Of a DNA stretch of 64,000 nt, positions 35,545 through 44,043 are shown in pieces (position 1 is the stretch's first letter; each line of letters starts with the position of its first letter). This stretch comes from Ferruginibacter sp. (GTDB taxonomy: Bacteria > Bacteroidota > Bacteroidia > Chitinophagales > Chitinophagaceae), in NCBI GenBank assembly GCA_019638525.1, contig JAHBTO010000006.1, positions 1 to 64,000 on the forward strand, given 5' to 3'. The notes beneath the pieces are model-generated. The model made no database searches, was not told the DNA's origin, and saw nothing but the letters and a program-made list of their open reading frames with translations. A program made the translations under genes and the position numbers.

Positions 35545-37143
35545 ATGAATTGTAAATTATTAATGATATGCCTGCTAATAACTTTTGCATCATGCAATGA
35601 AGGAGAGCAAAAAAATAATTCCAATAATCCATTTAACAGTGAAGTGATGTACCATGTGGTACAACGAAGTTTTTATGACAGCAACGGAGATTTGAATGGC
35701 GACTTAAACGGCCTAAGGGAAAAACTGGATTACCTGCAGGATCTTGGAGTTACATCAATACTTATGTTGCCTTTATATGAATCGGTTTATTACCACAATT
35801 ATTTTTCGGGTAATTTTGAAAAAATTGATCCTGAATTAGGCAGTATGCAGGATTATCTTGACCTGGTAAAAGAAATCCATCGGCGTGGAATGAAGATTTA
35901 CATGGATATGGAAACGCAGTATGTTACAGAAGACCATCAGTGGTATAAAGATGCTTTGGGAAATTTAGCATCGCCATACAGCGATTACATCACGTACGAT
36001 GACAGTGCACACAAAAAAACATCCACCATTGTTTACGACTTAGATGGGCTAAAAGGTTTTGATGGCAATTATCGAAAAATTACCACTGTAAATATGAACA
36101 GTGAAAAAGTAAGGGAATACAACATCAAACTTTTTAATCTTTGGGTTGACCCTAATGGTGATGGTGATTTTAGTGATGGTGTAGATGGCTTTCGCCTTGA
36201 TCACATGATGGATGACCTGGACAACAAAGGCAGGTGGAAAAACCTTTTTCAAAATTTCTGGAACCCGTTGATTGAAAAAGTAAAAGCCGTTAATCCAAAA
36301 ATTGTATTTATTGCCGAACAGGCAAACTGGGGATCATTAGGTATCGACTACCTCACAAAAACCGGTGTAGACAGGGTGTTTGCGTTTAGAATTGCATTTG
36401 AAATAAGAAACCTTTACAAGAAAAAACTGGAAACCATGTGCGATTCTACTTTTAGATTTACACCACAGGGAAAAAATCAAATTGTATTTATCGAAAACCA
36501 CGACATGCCGAGGTTTGCCACCGTTGTAAAACAAAACCCCGGACAGCTACGGGTTGGCGCTGCACTCAACTTATTGCTGGGTGGCATCCCATCAATTTAT
36601 TACGGACAGGAAATTGGTATGACCGGCGCCGGTGGTTTTATGAAATACGGAATGACAGATGCTAATGAAATTCCTGAAAGAGAAGCTTTTGAATGGTATC
36701 AAACAGATACCGGTAAAGGCATGGCATTTTGGTACAAAAACTCAGGCCCATGGTGGGATAGCAGCAATGTAAAACCTAATGACGGTATTTCTTTACAGGA
36801 AGAAAAAGCAAATGCAAATTCGCTTTGGCATTACTATAAGCAACTGGTTAATTATAGAAAAATGGATGAAACAATTAATAAGGGCACCTACCTTACTGTT
36901 AAAAATAACAACGACAGCGTATTCAGTTGCCTGCGTATTTTAAATGATAAAGCATCGCTTTTAGTAGTAAACTTGTCATCACAGCCTGCAACAGCTAATC
37001 TGGATATGCAAGCTTTTCCATTTCAAAATAAACTGAACCTTACTTTTGGAAATGGAATTGCAAAGATAACAGAAAACAATATCAGCATTAGCCTGCCGGC
37101 TTATGAATCAACAGTATATCATCTTTTAAAATCCAACAAATAA
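35545..37143 (+). CDS. Alpha-amylase-family glycoside hydrolase (GH13), lipoprotein
   Basis: A 532-residue lipoprotein (LITFASC, Cys at ~17) with a GH13 barrel. Catalytic residues are visible: nucleophile D219 in VDGFRLDHM, acid/base E258 in FIAEQANW and transition-state stabiliser D320 in IENHDMPR. The domain order and an early YHVVQRSFYDSNGDLNGD insert fit oligosaccharide-acting members (neopullulanase or amylase-like). It should sit on the periplasmic face of the membrane. Ends four bases before the GH31 start, implying joint use of one alpha-glucan or related substrate. Confidence 0.92.
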   Translation: MNCKLLMICLLITFASCNEGEQKNNSNNPFNSEVMYHVVQRSFYDSNGDLNGDLNGLREKLDYLQDLGVTSILMLPLYESVYYHNYFSGNFEKIDPELGSMQDYLDLVKEIHRRGMKIYMDMETQYVTEDHQWYKDALGNLASPYSDYITYDDSAHKKTSTIVYDLDGLKGFDGNYRKITTVNMNSEKVREYNIKLFNLWVDPNGDGDFSDGVDGFRLDHMMDDLDNKGRWKNLFQNFWNPLIEKVKAVNPKIVFIAEQANWGSLGIDYLTKTGVDRVFAFRIAFEIRNLYKKKLETMCDSTFRFTPQGKNQIVFIENHDMPRFATVVKQNPGQLRVGAALNLLLGGIPSIYYGQEIGMTGAGGFMKYGMTDANEIPEREAFEWYQTDTGKGMAFWYKNSGPWWDSSNVKPNDGISLQEEKANANSLWHYYKQLVNYRKMDETINKGTYLTVKNNNDSVFSCLRILNDKASLLVVNLSSQPATANLDMQAFPFQNKLNLTFGNGIAKITENNISISLPAYESTVYHLLKSNK

Positions 37144-37147
37144 TTTC

Positions 37148-39454
37148 TTGAAACCACAATTTTTAAATAACCCTTTGGATATTGCTTCCGATTTTCAACA
37201 ATTGGAAAATGAATTTTTTATTCCAGTTGCCATTAAACAATTTGATAAAAATTCAGGAAAGGGTAAACTGGAATGGCAATACAACAAATATCAGCTTGAT
37301 TGGTTTTTTAATAAGATTGATAAACACTTAGCGCCACAAACTTTAAAATCGGCCCCCTTCCAGGATTACGACACTCATCCACAATGCGATTTTGATATCA
37401 GCTTTATAAGCAGCCGCACCATCAGGCTAAGGATGAAAACATCAGCAACCGCTTACCCCGAAAAGGAATCGTTGATGATAAATAAACAACTGCCCGAAGC
37501 AAAAAATATAAAAAAAACGCTGCTACCAGGCGCCATAAAATATCAATTGCCATTTGGTTTAGTTGTTTTTAATACAAAACATTTTTCGTTGCAATTTTTC
37601 AACAGTGATAATCAATTGCTAACTGCTACACAAACAGCACAGTCGCTAAAAGGCATGCATTCAAAAGCGATGCCTTTTTGTTTTATCAAGCGCTCGGCCG
37701 ATTATTCAAGAAGTGTGGCAGCATCATTCAGCTTGTTACCCGGTGAAAAAATTTTCGGCTGCGGCGAATCATTTACAAGGCTTGATAAACGGGGGCAAAA
37801 AATTTGTTTGATGACATCCGATACTCAAAGTACAGCATCATCACAAATGTATAAACCCATCCCGTTTTTCATGAGCAGCCGTGGATATGGGATGTTTGTA
37901 CACTCATCAACGCCGCTTACATTCGACTTTGGATATACTCATCAAAGCACAACAACATTGTATAACGGTGATGAAGAACTTGACTTGTTTTTTTTCTTTG
38001 GCACACCCAAAGAAATTCTTTCCGAATACACTGCACTTACCGGCAGAAGCCCATTACCACCAATATGGTCATTTGGTTTATGGATGGGTACCTTTTCATT
38101 TACATCACAAAAACAAGTATGCGATGTGGCAATGAAAATGAGGAAAAAAAATTTCCCCTGCGATGTGATTCATATTGATGCCGGTTGGTTTGAAAAAGGC
38201 ATCAACTGCGATTTCAGGTTCAACAAAAAGAAATTTCCACATCCACAAAGCATGATGAAATCATTATTACAAAACGGATTCAGGGTTTCGCTTTGGCAAA
38301 TTCCATACTTTACGCCTCACAATCCATTATACAAAGAAATTATTGAAAAGAAACTGTACATAAAAAATGCCGCAGGCCATATACCAACCGAAGATGCCAT
38401 ACTTGATTTAACCAATGCAGATACAATAAGATGGTATGCTGATAAATTAAGCGCCTTGTTAAAAATGGGTGCATCAGTTATTAAAGCCGATTTTGGCGAA
38501 GCCACTCCATTACACGGATTGTATGCATCCGGCACAACTGGTTTTTATGAACATAACCTTTACCCGTTACGATACAACAAATTGATAAGTGAACTAACTA
38601 AAAAAGAAACAGGCCAATCAATTATATGGGCAAGAAGTGCATGGGCCGGCAGCCAAAAATACCCGGTACATTGGGGCGGCGATGCAGAAATTTCTGATGC
38701 CGGAATGGCTGGTACATTAAGGGGCGGTTTATCACTTGGCTTAAGTGGTTTTTCATTCTGGAGTCATGATATTGGAGGCTTCTCGGGCAGCCCCGTTGAA
38801 GAATTGTATGCCCGATGGTCGTTTTTTGGGTTGTTAAGTTCGCACAGCCGTGTACATGGTTTTCCGCCACGGGAGCCATGGAAATTCAGCAAACAGTTTC
38901 AACATCAATTTAGAAAAATAAGTGAACTGCGTTATCGTTTGCTCCCATACATTTATTCGCAGGCATGCATCAGCAGCAGGGAAGGCTTACCATTGATGAA
39001 AACTTTATTTCTGAATTATCCCAACGACCCCTCAACCTGGAATATTGAAGATGAATACCTGCTTGGTGACGATTTATTAATTGCACCACTAATGGAACAA
39101 GATACTGCAGGCAGGTTGCTTTATTTGCCCGAGGGGAAATGGATTGACCTGCAATCAAAAAAAATATACGAAGGAAAACAATGGGTAACAATTATTGCCG
39201 GCCAATTGCCCGGTATCATCATGGTTAGGTATGGTGCATTGATACCATGTACAGGAAAAATTAAATCAACTTGTGAATTGGATTGGAAAAAGTTGCAATG
39301 GTATGCCTTCTGCAATAATAACGAAACTGCCCAGGGCTATTTATTTGCGCCCGGCATGAAAAATCCTATAAAAGTAAAATCAATCAATCAGCAGGTAGTT
39401 AATTCTTCAAAAGAAAAATCATCTTTTATCATAAAAAATTATTCAACTTTTTAA
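37148..39454 (+). CDS. GH31 glycoside hydrolase, YicI-like alpha-xylosidase type (TTG start)
   Basis: A 768-residue cytoplasmic enzyme with N-terminal beta-sandwich (~1-250), (beta/alpha)8 barrel (~255-600) and C-terminal beta domains. Nucleophile D448 is in VIKADFGEATP. The acid/base lies in VHWGGDAE, preceded by ARSAWAGSQKYPV, both close to YicI-type alpha-xylosidases. There is no signal peptide and no in-frame ATG in the first ~90 residues; TTG at 37148, four bases after the GH13 stop, is the start. Presumably hydrolyses imported alpha-glycosides cut by the GH13 lipoprotein. Confidence 0.9.
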   Translation: MKPQFLNNPLDIASDFQQLENEFFIPVAIKQFDKNSGKGKLEWQYNKYQLDWFFNKIDKHLAPQTLKSAPFQDYDTHPQCDFDISFISSRTIRLRMKTSATAYPEKESLMINKQLPEAKNIKKTLLPGAIKYQLPFGLVVFNTKHFSLQFFNSDNQLLTATQTAQSLKGMHSKAMPFCFIKRSADYSRSVAASFSLLPGEKIFGCGESFTRLDKRGQKICLMTSDTQSTASSQMYKPIPFFMSSRGYGMFVHSSTPLTFDFGYTHQSTTTLYNGDEELDLFFFFGTPKEILSEYTALTGRSPLPPIWSFGLWMGTFSFTSQKQVCDVAMKMRKKNFPCDVIHIDAGWFEKGINCDFRFNKKKFPHPQSMMKSLLQNGFRVSLWQIPYFTPHNPLYKEIIEKKLYIKNAAGHIPTEDAILDLTNADTIRWYADKLSALLKMGASVIKADFGEATPLHGLYASGTTGFYEHNLYPLRYNKLISELTKKETGQSIIWARSAWAGSQKYPVHWGGDAEISDAGMAGTLRGGLSLGLSGFSFWSHDIGGFSGSPVEELYARWSFFGLLSSHSRVHGFPPREPWKFSKQFQHQFRKISELRYRLLPYIYSQACISSREGLPLMKTLFLNYPNDPSTWNIEDEYLLGDDLLIAPLMEQDTAGRLLYLPEGKWIDLQSKKIYEGKQWVTIIAGQLPGIIMVRYGALIPCTGKIKSTCELDWKKLQWYAFCNNNETAQGYLFAPGMKNPIKVKSINQQVVNSSKEKSSFIIKNYSTF

Positions 39455-39487
39455 ATAATATTTTTTCACCAATAAATTTTAAATATC

Positions 39488-40309
39488 ATGACAACGGAAA
39501 ATCTAACACTTCCCAACCTGGATAATACCATCCGGCTTTCGGAAGAAACAATAAATGAATTCAGAACAAACGGCCATGTTTTAACCCGTCACCTGTTATC
39601 AACCGATGAAGCTGCCCTTTACAGAGAAGTGATTGTTGCAGCTGCTGATAAGTTTAACACCGAAAAAAGAAAATTAGAAGACCGTGACACTTACGGAAAA
39701 GCATTTTTACAAATAATGAATTTGTGGCGCCACGATGCAGAAGTTAAAAAATTTGTACTGGCAAAAAGAATGGCAAAAGTTGCAGCCGATTTATTAGGCG
39801 TGGATAATGTACGCATTTACCACGATCAGGCACTTTTTAAAGAGCCGGGTGGTGGCCCAACTCCCTGGCACCAGGATCAGTATTACTGGCCCATAGATAC
39901 CAAAAACACCATCACCATGTGGATGCCATTGGTTGATATAAATGTAGATATGGGCATGCTCACTTTTGCTTCCAAATCGCAGGATGATGGACTTGTTTTT
40001 GATTATGAAATATCTGACGAGTCGGAAAAATTATTTGCCGATTATGTTGAAGAGAAAGGTTACACTGTAAGCCGTGCACAAGATATGCAAGCCGGCGATG
40101 CCACCTGGCATTATGGATATACCATTCATAATGCGCCGGGCAACAAATCAAACAAACGCCGAGAGGTGATGACTATTATATATGTTGCAGATGGTGGTAA
40201 AGTAACCCAACCAATCAACAAATGGCAGGTTAACGACCGCAAAACATGGTTGATGGATCAACCGATAGGAAATATAATTAATTCGGAAATGAACCCAAAA
40301 GTTTTGTAA
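39488..40309 (+). CDS. Phytanoyl-CoA dioxygenase (PhyH)-family Fe(II)/2-oxoglutarate oxygenase
   Basis: A 273-residue cytoplasmic oxygenase. The metal triad is H128-Q-D130 in PWHQDQYYW and H214 in YTIHNAPGN, with an Arg pair a few residues later (KRREVM) that could bind 2-oxoglutarate. Length matches the family. PhyH proteins hydroxylate C-H bonds of very varied substrates. Its place between GH31 and an alcohol dehydrogenase in one transcript (33 and 5 bp gaps) suggests it oxidises a sugar, sugar-ether or aglycone from the same pathway. Confidence 0.9.
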   Translation: MTTENLTLPNLDNTIRLSEETINEFRTNGHVLTRHLLSTDEAALYREVIVAAADKFNTEKRKLEDRDTYGKAFLQIMNLWRHDAEVKKFVLAKRMAKVAADLLGVDNVRIYHDQALFKEPGGGPTPWHQDQYYWPIDTKNTITMWMPLVDINVDMGMLTFASKSQDDGLVFDYEISDESEKLFADYVEEKGYTVSRAQDMQAGDATWHYGYTIHNAPGNKSNKRREVMTIIYVADGGKVTQPINKWQVNDRKTWLMDQPIGNIINSEMNPKVL

Positions 40310-40314
40310 TAAAG

Positions 40315-41427
40315 ATGAGCACAGGATCTTTGGCAGCCATTACAAACGGCGATGGAAATATTTTTATTGATGAAATAACTGTAGGTGATCCAGAGCCTGA
40401 TGAAGTATTGGTTGCCATTAAAGCATCGGGTATTTGCCATACCGATTACGATTCGCTTAATTGGGGAAAAACATTGATACCGGGACATGAAGGAGCCGGC
40501 ATTGTTGCTAAAAAAGGTAATGATGTAAAACATGTAAAAGAAGGTGATCCCGTTGTATTGAACTGGGCAATCCCCTGCTACAATTGTTTTCAATGCAAAA
40601 GAGGTAATGAACATCTTTGCGAAAAAAATTCATTTGTACTTTCAGGTAATAATCCTTTTAGCGATGGGCATGCACATGCAGCCGGCACACTTTATAAAAA
40701 CAATCCAATACCACGCTCTTTTAACCTGGGTACACTTTCGGCATATACACTTGTAAAAAGCCAGGCTGTTATTCCAATACCGTCATCAATACCTTTTCCT
40801 GCAGCATCCATTATCGGCTGTGGAGTAATGACGGGGTTTGGTTCGGTGATGAATGCTGCAAAAGTGAAAGCATCAGAATCGGTTGCAGTAATTGGTACCG
40901 GTGGTGTAGGATTGAATGTAATACAAGCGGCCCGAATTGCTGGCTCTAATCCAATTATTGCAATAGATACCCAAACAGCAAGACTTGAGATGGCCCGAAA
41001 GATGGGAGCAACACATTGTTTGCTTTCGGATAATCAAGACACAGAATTAAAAGAGATTACTAAAAAAGTAAAGGAACTTACTAATGGACGTGGAACAGAT
41101 TATGCATTTGAATGTACAGCAATACCTGCGATGGGTGCAGCACCGCTAAGGCTTATCCGTCATGCAGGGATGGCATTGCAGGTTAGTGGTATTGAACAGG
41201 AAATTACAATTGACATGCAATTATTTGAATGGGATAAAACTTATCTCAACCCGTTATACGGGCAATGCCGCCCACGAATAGATTTTCCAAAAATCATCAA
41301 TCATTATCTTGAGAAAAATTTATTGCTTGATGAACTTGTTACCGCCACGTATAGCATTCACGATTTGAGTAAAGCATTCGACGATATGCTGCTGGGCAAA
41401 AATGCAAAAGGCGTTATTGTTTTTTAA
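40315..41427 (+). CDS. Zinc-dependent alcohol dehydrogenase (MDR family)
   Basis: A 370-residue NAD(P)-dependent dehydrogenase. Catalytic zinc ligands lie in SGICHTDYDS and GHEGAGIV. A structural-zinc lobe is CYNCFQCKRGNEHLCE (four Cys). The nucleotide fold has GTGGVGLNVIQ followed by AIDTQT, an Asp at the end of the second strand favouring NAD. It follows PhyH by five bases. It probably oxidises the alcohol produced or released by the cluster to an aldehyde or ketone. Confidence 0.92.
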   Translation: MSTGSLAAITNGDGNIFIDEITVGDPEPDEVLVAIKASGICHTDYDSLNWGKTLIPGHEGAGIVAKKGNDVKHVKEGDPVVLNWAIPCYNCFQCKRGNEHLCEKNSFVLSGNNPFSDGHAHAAGTLYKNNPIPRSFNLGTLSAYTLVKSQAVIPIPSSIPFPAASIIGCGVMTGFGSVMNAAKVKASESVAVIGTGGVGLNVIQAARIAGSNPIIAIDTQTARLEMARKMGATHCLLSDNQDTELKEITKKVKELTNGRGTDYAFECTAIPAMGAAPLRLIRHAGMALQVSGIEQEITIDMQLFEWDKTYLNPLYGQCRPRIDFPKIINHYLEKNLLLDELVTATYSIHDLSKAFDDMLLGKNAKGVIVF

Positions 41428-41490
41428 AACTGAATAAAAAATATTTTTATAATTAGCTCCTTTAAGCATACATGAAACATTTATACTAAA

Positions 41491-42285
41491 ATGAAAAAAT
41501 TTAGGACAACTGAAGTTTCTAACCCCAAGTACAATGCCGAAGGTTTAAGTTTTATTACTGTAAAATCGAAAAATCTGAATGGGCGTGGAGATATTGTAAT
41601 TAGCAAACCAGCCGGCAGTAAACAGGATATACCGGTTATCATTTTTTTACATGGGGTTTATGGCAGCGCATGGAGCTGGCCATTATGCAGTGGTGTACAT
41701 TTGCAGGTAAAAAAAATGCAGCAAAAAAAAGTGCTCCCACCCTTTTTACTTGTTTTTCCGTCTGACGGGCTTTGGGGCGACGGATCGGGCTATGTACCGC
41801 ATGACGGTTATGATTTTGAGAAATGGATAGCAGAAGATGTACCCGAAATCATTATGCAAAATGTAAATGGAGTTACTAAAAAATCAAAATTTTTTATTAC
41901 TGGTTTGTCCATGGGTGGTTTTGGGGCGATGAAGATTGGCGCTAAATACAATCGGTTATTTACTGCATTTTCAGGCCATTCATCCATTACCAACTTGCAG
42001 CAAATGAAACTATTTACTGAAGAGGGGTTGCAACATTATTTGCAGGAAAACGAAATAGATAATGATGTATTTAAAACAATTCTTGCCAATAAAAATAAAA
42101 TTCGTCCGTTCAGGTTCGATTGTGGCATGAGCGACCTGCTTTACAACGATAACTTACAACTTGGGCAACAACTAATTGCAGCCGATATTCCACACATTTT
42201 TGAAGATTTTAAAGGAGGTCACGAATGGGCTTATTGGGAAAAACATATAATGAGATCAATTCGTTTTTTTACCGGGTATCTGTAA
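41491..42285 (+). CDS. Esterase D-like alpha/beta hydrolase
   Basis: A 264-residue cytoplasmic hydrolase. Nucleophile Ser is in TGLSMGGFGAMK, preceded by IFLHGVYGSAWSW (oxyanion region). An Asp/His pair is expected near the end (HEWAYWEKH). The GLSMGG motif and context resemble S-formylglutathione hydrolase, tributyrin esterase and similar acyl esterases. It is 63 bp after the dehydrogenase and ends the cluster. It may deacylate the oligosaccharide or the oxidation product. Confidence 0.86.
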   Translation: MKKFRTTEVSNPKYNAEGLSFITVKSKNLNGRGDIVISKPAGSKQDIPVIIFLHGVYGSAWSWPLCSGVHLQVKKMQQKKVLPPFLLVFPSDGLWGDGSGYVPHDGYDFEKWIAEDVPEIIMQNVNGVTKKSKFFITGLSMGGFGAMKIGAKYNRLFTAFSGHSSITNLQQMKLFTEEGLQHYLQENEIDNDVFKTILANKNKIRPFRFDCGMSDLLYNDNLQLGQQLIAADIPHIFEDFKGGHEWAYWEKHIMRSIRFFTGYL

Positions 42286-42411
42286 ATAACTCTGCTTCTC
42301 CTTAAATATAAAACTGTAATAAATAAATTGATGTGCACAGATTTTAAACAATTGAAATAACCGTTGCATTGCTTATTTAATTGGTTTTAATTAAAATTCC
42401 TGTTTTTAAAA

Positions 42412-42473
42412 AACCATTAAGGTATTAAGGAACATGAAGACTTAACTTAACTACCCTTAACTCTTTAATGGTT
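42412..42473. repeat. Inverted repeat before the GxxExxY pseudogene
   Basis: AACCATTAA (42412-42420) and TTAATGGTT (42465-42473) are perfect reverse complements, 44 bases apart, with CTTAAC-type direct repeats between them. The structure ends 34 bp before the pseudogene's ATG. Whether it belongs to the gene or to a former mobile unit cannot be told from one copy. Confidence 0.5.
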
Positions 42474-42506
42474 AAATTATTTTAATAACTTCATCATCAA
42501 AAAAAC

Positions 42507-42917
42507 ATGACAAAATAAGAAGTCACACAATTATCATATGAAATCACCGGTTGCGCCGTTAAAGTACATAAAGCACTTGACCCCGGCTTATTAGAAAGTA
42601 TGTATGAACAATGTCTTAAATACAAACTAAAACAAAATGGCTTTGCAGTGCAATAACAGGTTGTGGTGCCGGTAGTGTAAGAGCAAATAGTTATGGATAC
42701 CGAATTAAGGCTCGATTTATTGATAAATGATTGTGTGGTAGTAGAATTAAAAGCCATCGAGCACATACTTCCGGTACTTGAAGCACAAGTTTTAACTTAC
42801 ATGAAGTTATTAAAGAAACCACAGGGGTTGTTGATTAATTTTTTTAACAACAATATTTCAAAATCAATGAAACCATTTGTAAACGAATATTTCATGTTAT
42901 TACCGGACACATTATAA
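42507..42917 (+). pseudogene. GxxExxY protein, pseudogene with three in-frame TAA stops
   Basis: One uninterrupted reading frame from ATG 42507 to TAA 42917 encodes a full-length GxxExxY protein: KVHKALDPGLLESMYEQCL (the G-x-x-E-x-x-Y core), MDTELRLDLLINDCVVVELK with the nuclease-like D/E-x-K, then LTYMKLLKKPQGLLINFF. It is broken by TAA at codon 4 (42516), codon 50 (42654) and codon 58 (42678). No frameshift exists. An ATG at 42693 after the last stop would give only a 74-residue C-terminal half. Family function is unknown (a nuclease-like fold). Decay is by point mutation. Confidence 0.87.
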
Positions 42918-42956
42918 TCTAGAAATTATCATACTCAACAACTCTCACAGAATAAA

Positions 42957-43703
42957 ATGCAGCTGCCTATTATGTCATCAGCATATCATAAATATTTACA
43001 AAACGAATTAAGAAAATTAGGAAACCCTGAAAAATCTAAAAACAGCGCCTGGTTTTTTAAAACAGGTAAGGGCCAATATGGTGAAGGCGATATTTTTATT
43101 GGTGTTACCATGCCCGAACAGCGAAAATTAATAAAACAATACTTGCACCTGTCATTGAAAGAGATAAAACAATTGCTGCAATCACCCGAGCATGAGTGCA
43201 GAATGTGTGCTTTGCTTATATTAGTAGAACAATTCAAAAAAGGTACGGAAGAAGAAAAAGAAAAAATTTATACCCTTTACCTTAAAAATACCAAATGGAT
43301 TAATAACTGGGACTTAGTAGATGCCAGTGCTGAACATATTGTGGGCCCATGGTTAGAAACCAGAAAAGAAAAGATGAAAGTTTTAAAAACAATGGCAAAA
43401 TCAATTAGTTTATGGGAACGAAGAATAGCTATGCTTTCTACTTATTGTTATATTAAAAAAGGCAGTTCAAAAGAAGCCACAGAAATTGCCCGGTTATTAT
43501 TGACAGATAAGGAAGACTTAATTCATAAAGCAGTTGGTTGGATGCTTCGGGAAATCGGTAAACGCTGTTCTGTTATAGAAGAAGAATTTTTTTTAAAAAA
43601 CCATTGTAACAAAATGCCCCGTACTATGCTGCGGTATGCGATTGAGCATTTCCCGGAAGAAAAAAGAAAAAATTACCTTAATAAAAAATTAGATAAAATG
43701 TAA
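42957..43703 (+). CDS. DNA alkylation repair protein (AlkD-like HEAT repeats)
   Basis: A 248-residue protein, wholly alpha-helical, with HEAT-like repeats. Diagnostic AlkD-family segments are GVTMPEQRKLIKQY, KYWINNWDLVDASAEHIVGP-like (here TKWINNWDLVDAS) and SLWERRIAMLSTYCYI. AlkD members recognise alkylated bases and release them without extruding them into a pocket. An ATG at 42972 is an equally possible start. It lies 39 bp after the GxxExxY pseudogene and shares its strand. Confidence 0.92.
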   Translation: MQLPIMSSAYHKYLQNELRKLGNPEKSKNSAWFFKTGKGQYGEGDIFIGVTMPEQRKLIKQYLHLSLKEIKQLLQSPEHECRMCALLILVEQFKKGTEEEKEKIYTLYLKNTKWINNWDLVDASAEHIVGPWLETRKEKMKVLKTMAKSISLWERRIAMLSTYCYIKKGSSKEATEIARLLLTDKEDLIHKAVGWMLREIGKRCSVIEEEFFLKNHCNKMPRTMLRYAIEHFPEEKRKNYLNKKLDKM

Positions 43704-44043
43704 TTACTGTAATTGCAAATTCATAATTTCTAATACTCAAAAAAGAATTTTTCTAATTGTATTTTTTAAAAATCTCAACCCGGAAAAGAAAAAAAAGAAA
43801 AATTAATATACAACTTTTCTATCAATAATAAGATACACGATAAACAAGCAATAACAACATAACTCTTATTTTTATTGTTTGAACACAACATGCCTGTTAA
43901 ATTGTTTCAACTATTTTAACAAAAGTTGCTTTTAATTCCTTTCATATTCCCTTATTTTTGAAACAATCACAGCTTATTTCATTTGTCTGCTCTTTTTTCA
44001 GGTATTTGATTTCTTGTATATTTTTTAATCTAAAAATTTTATT
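43704..44043. other. Intergenic region before the radical SAM gene
   Basis: A 340 bp AT-rich gap. A TATTTTTG box lies at 43953-43960, about 84 bp before the start codon, but the nearest TTG is 24 bp upstream of it, which is outside the usual spacing. Nothing else was seen. Confidence 0.4.
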
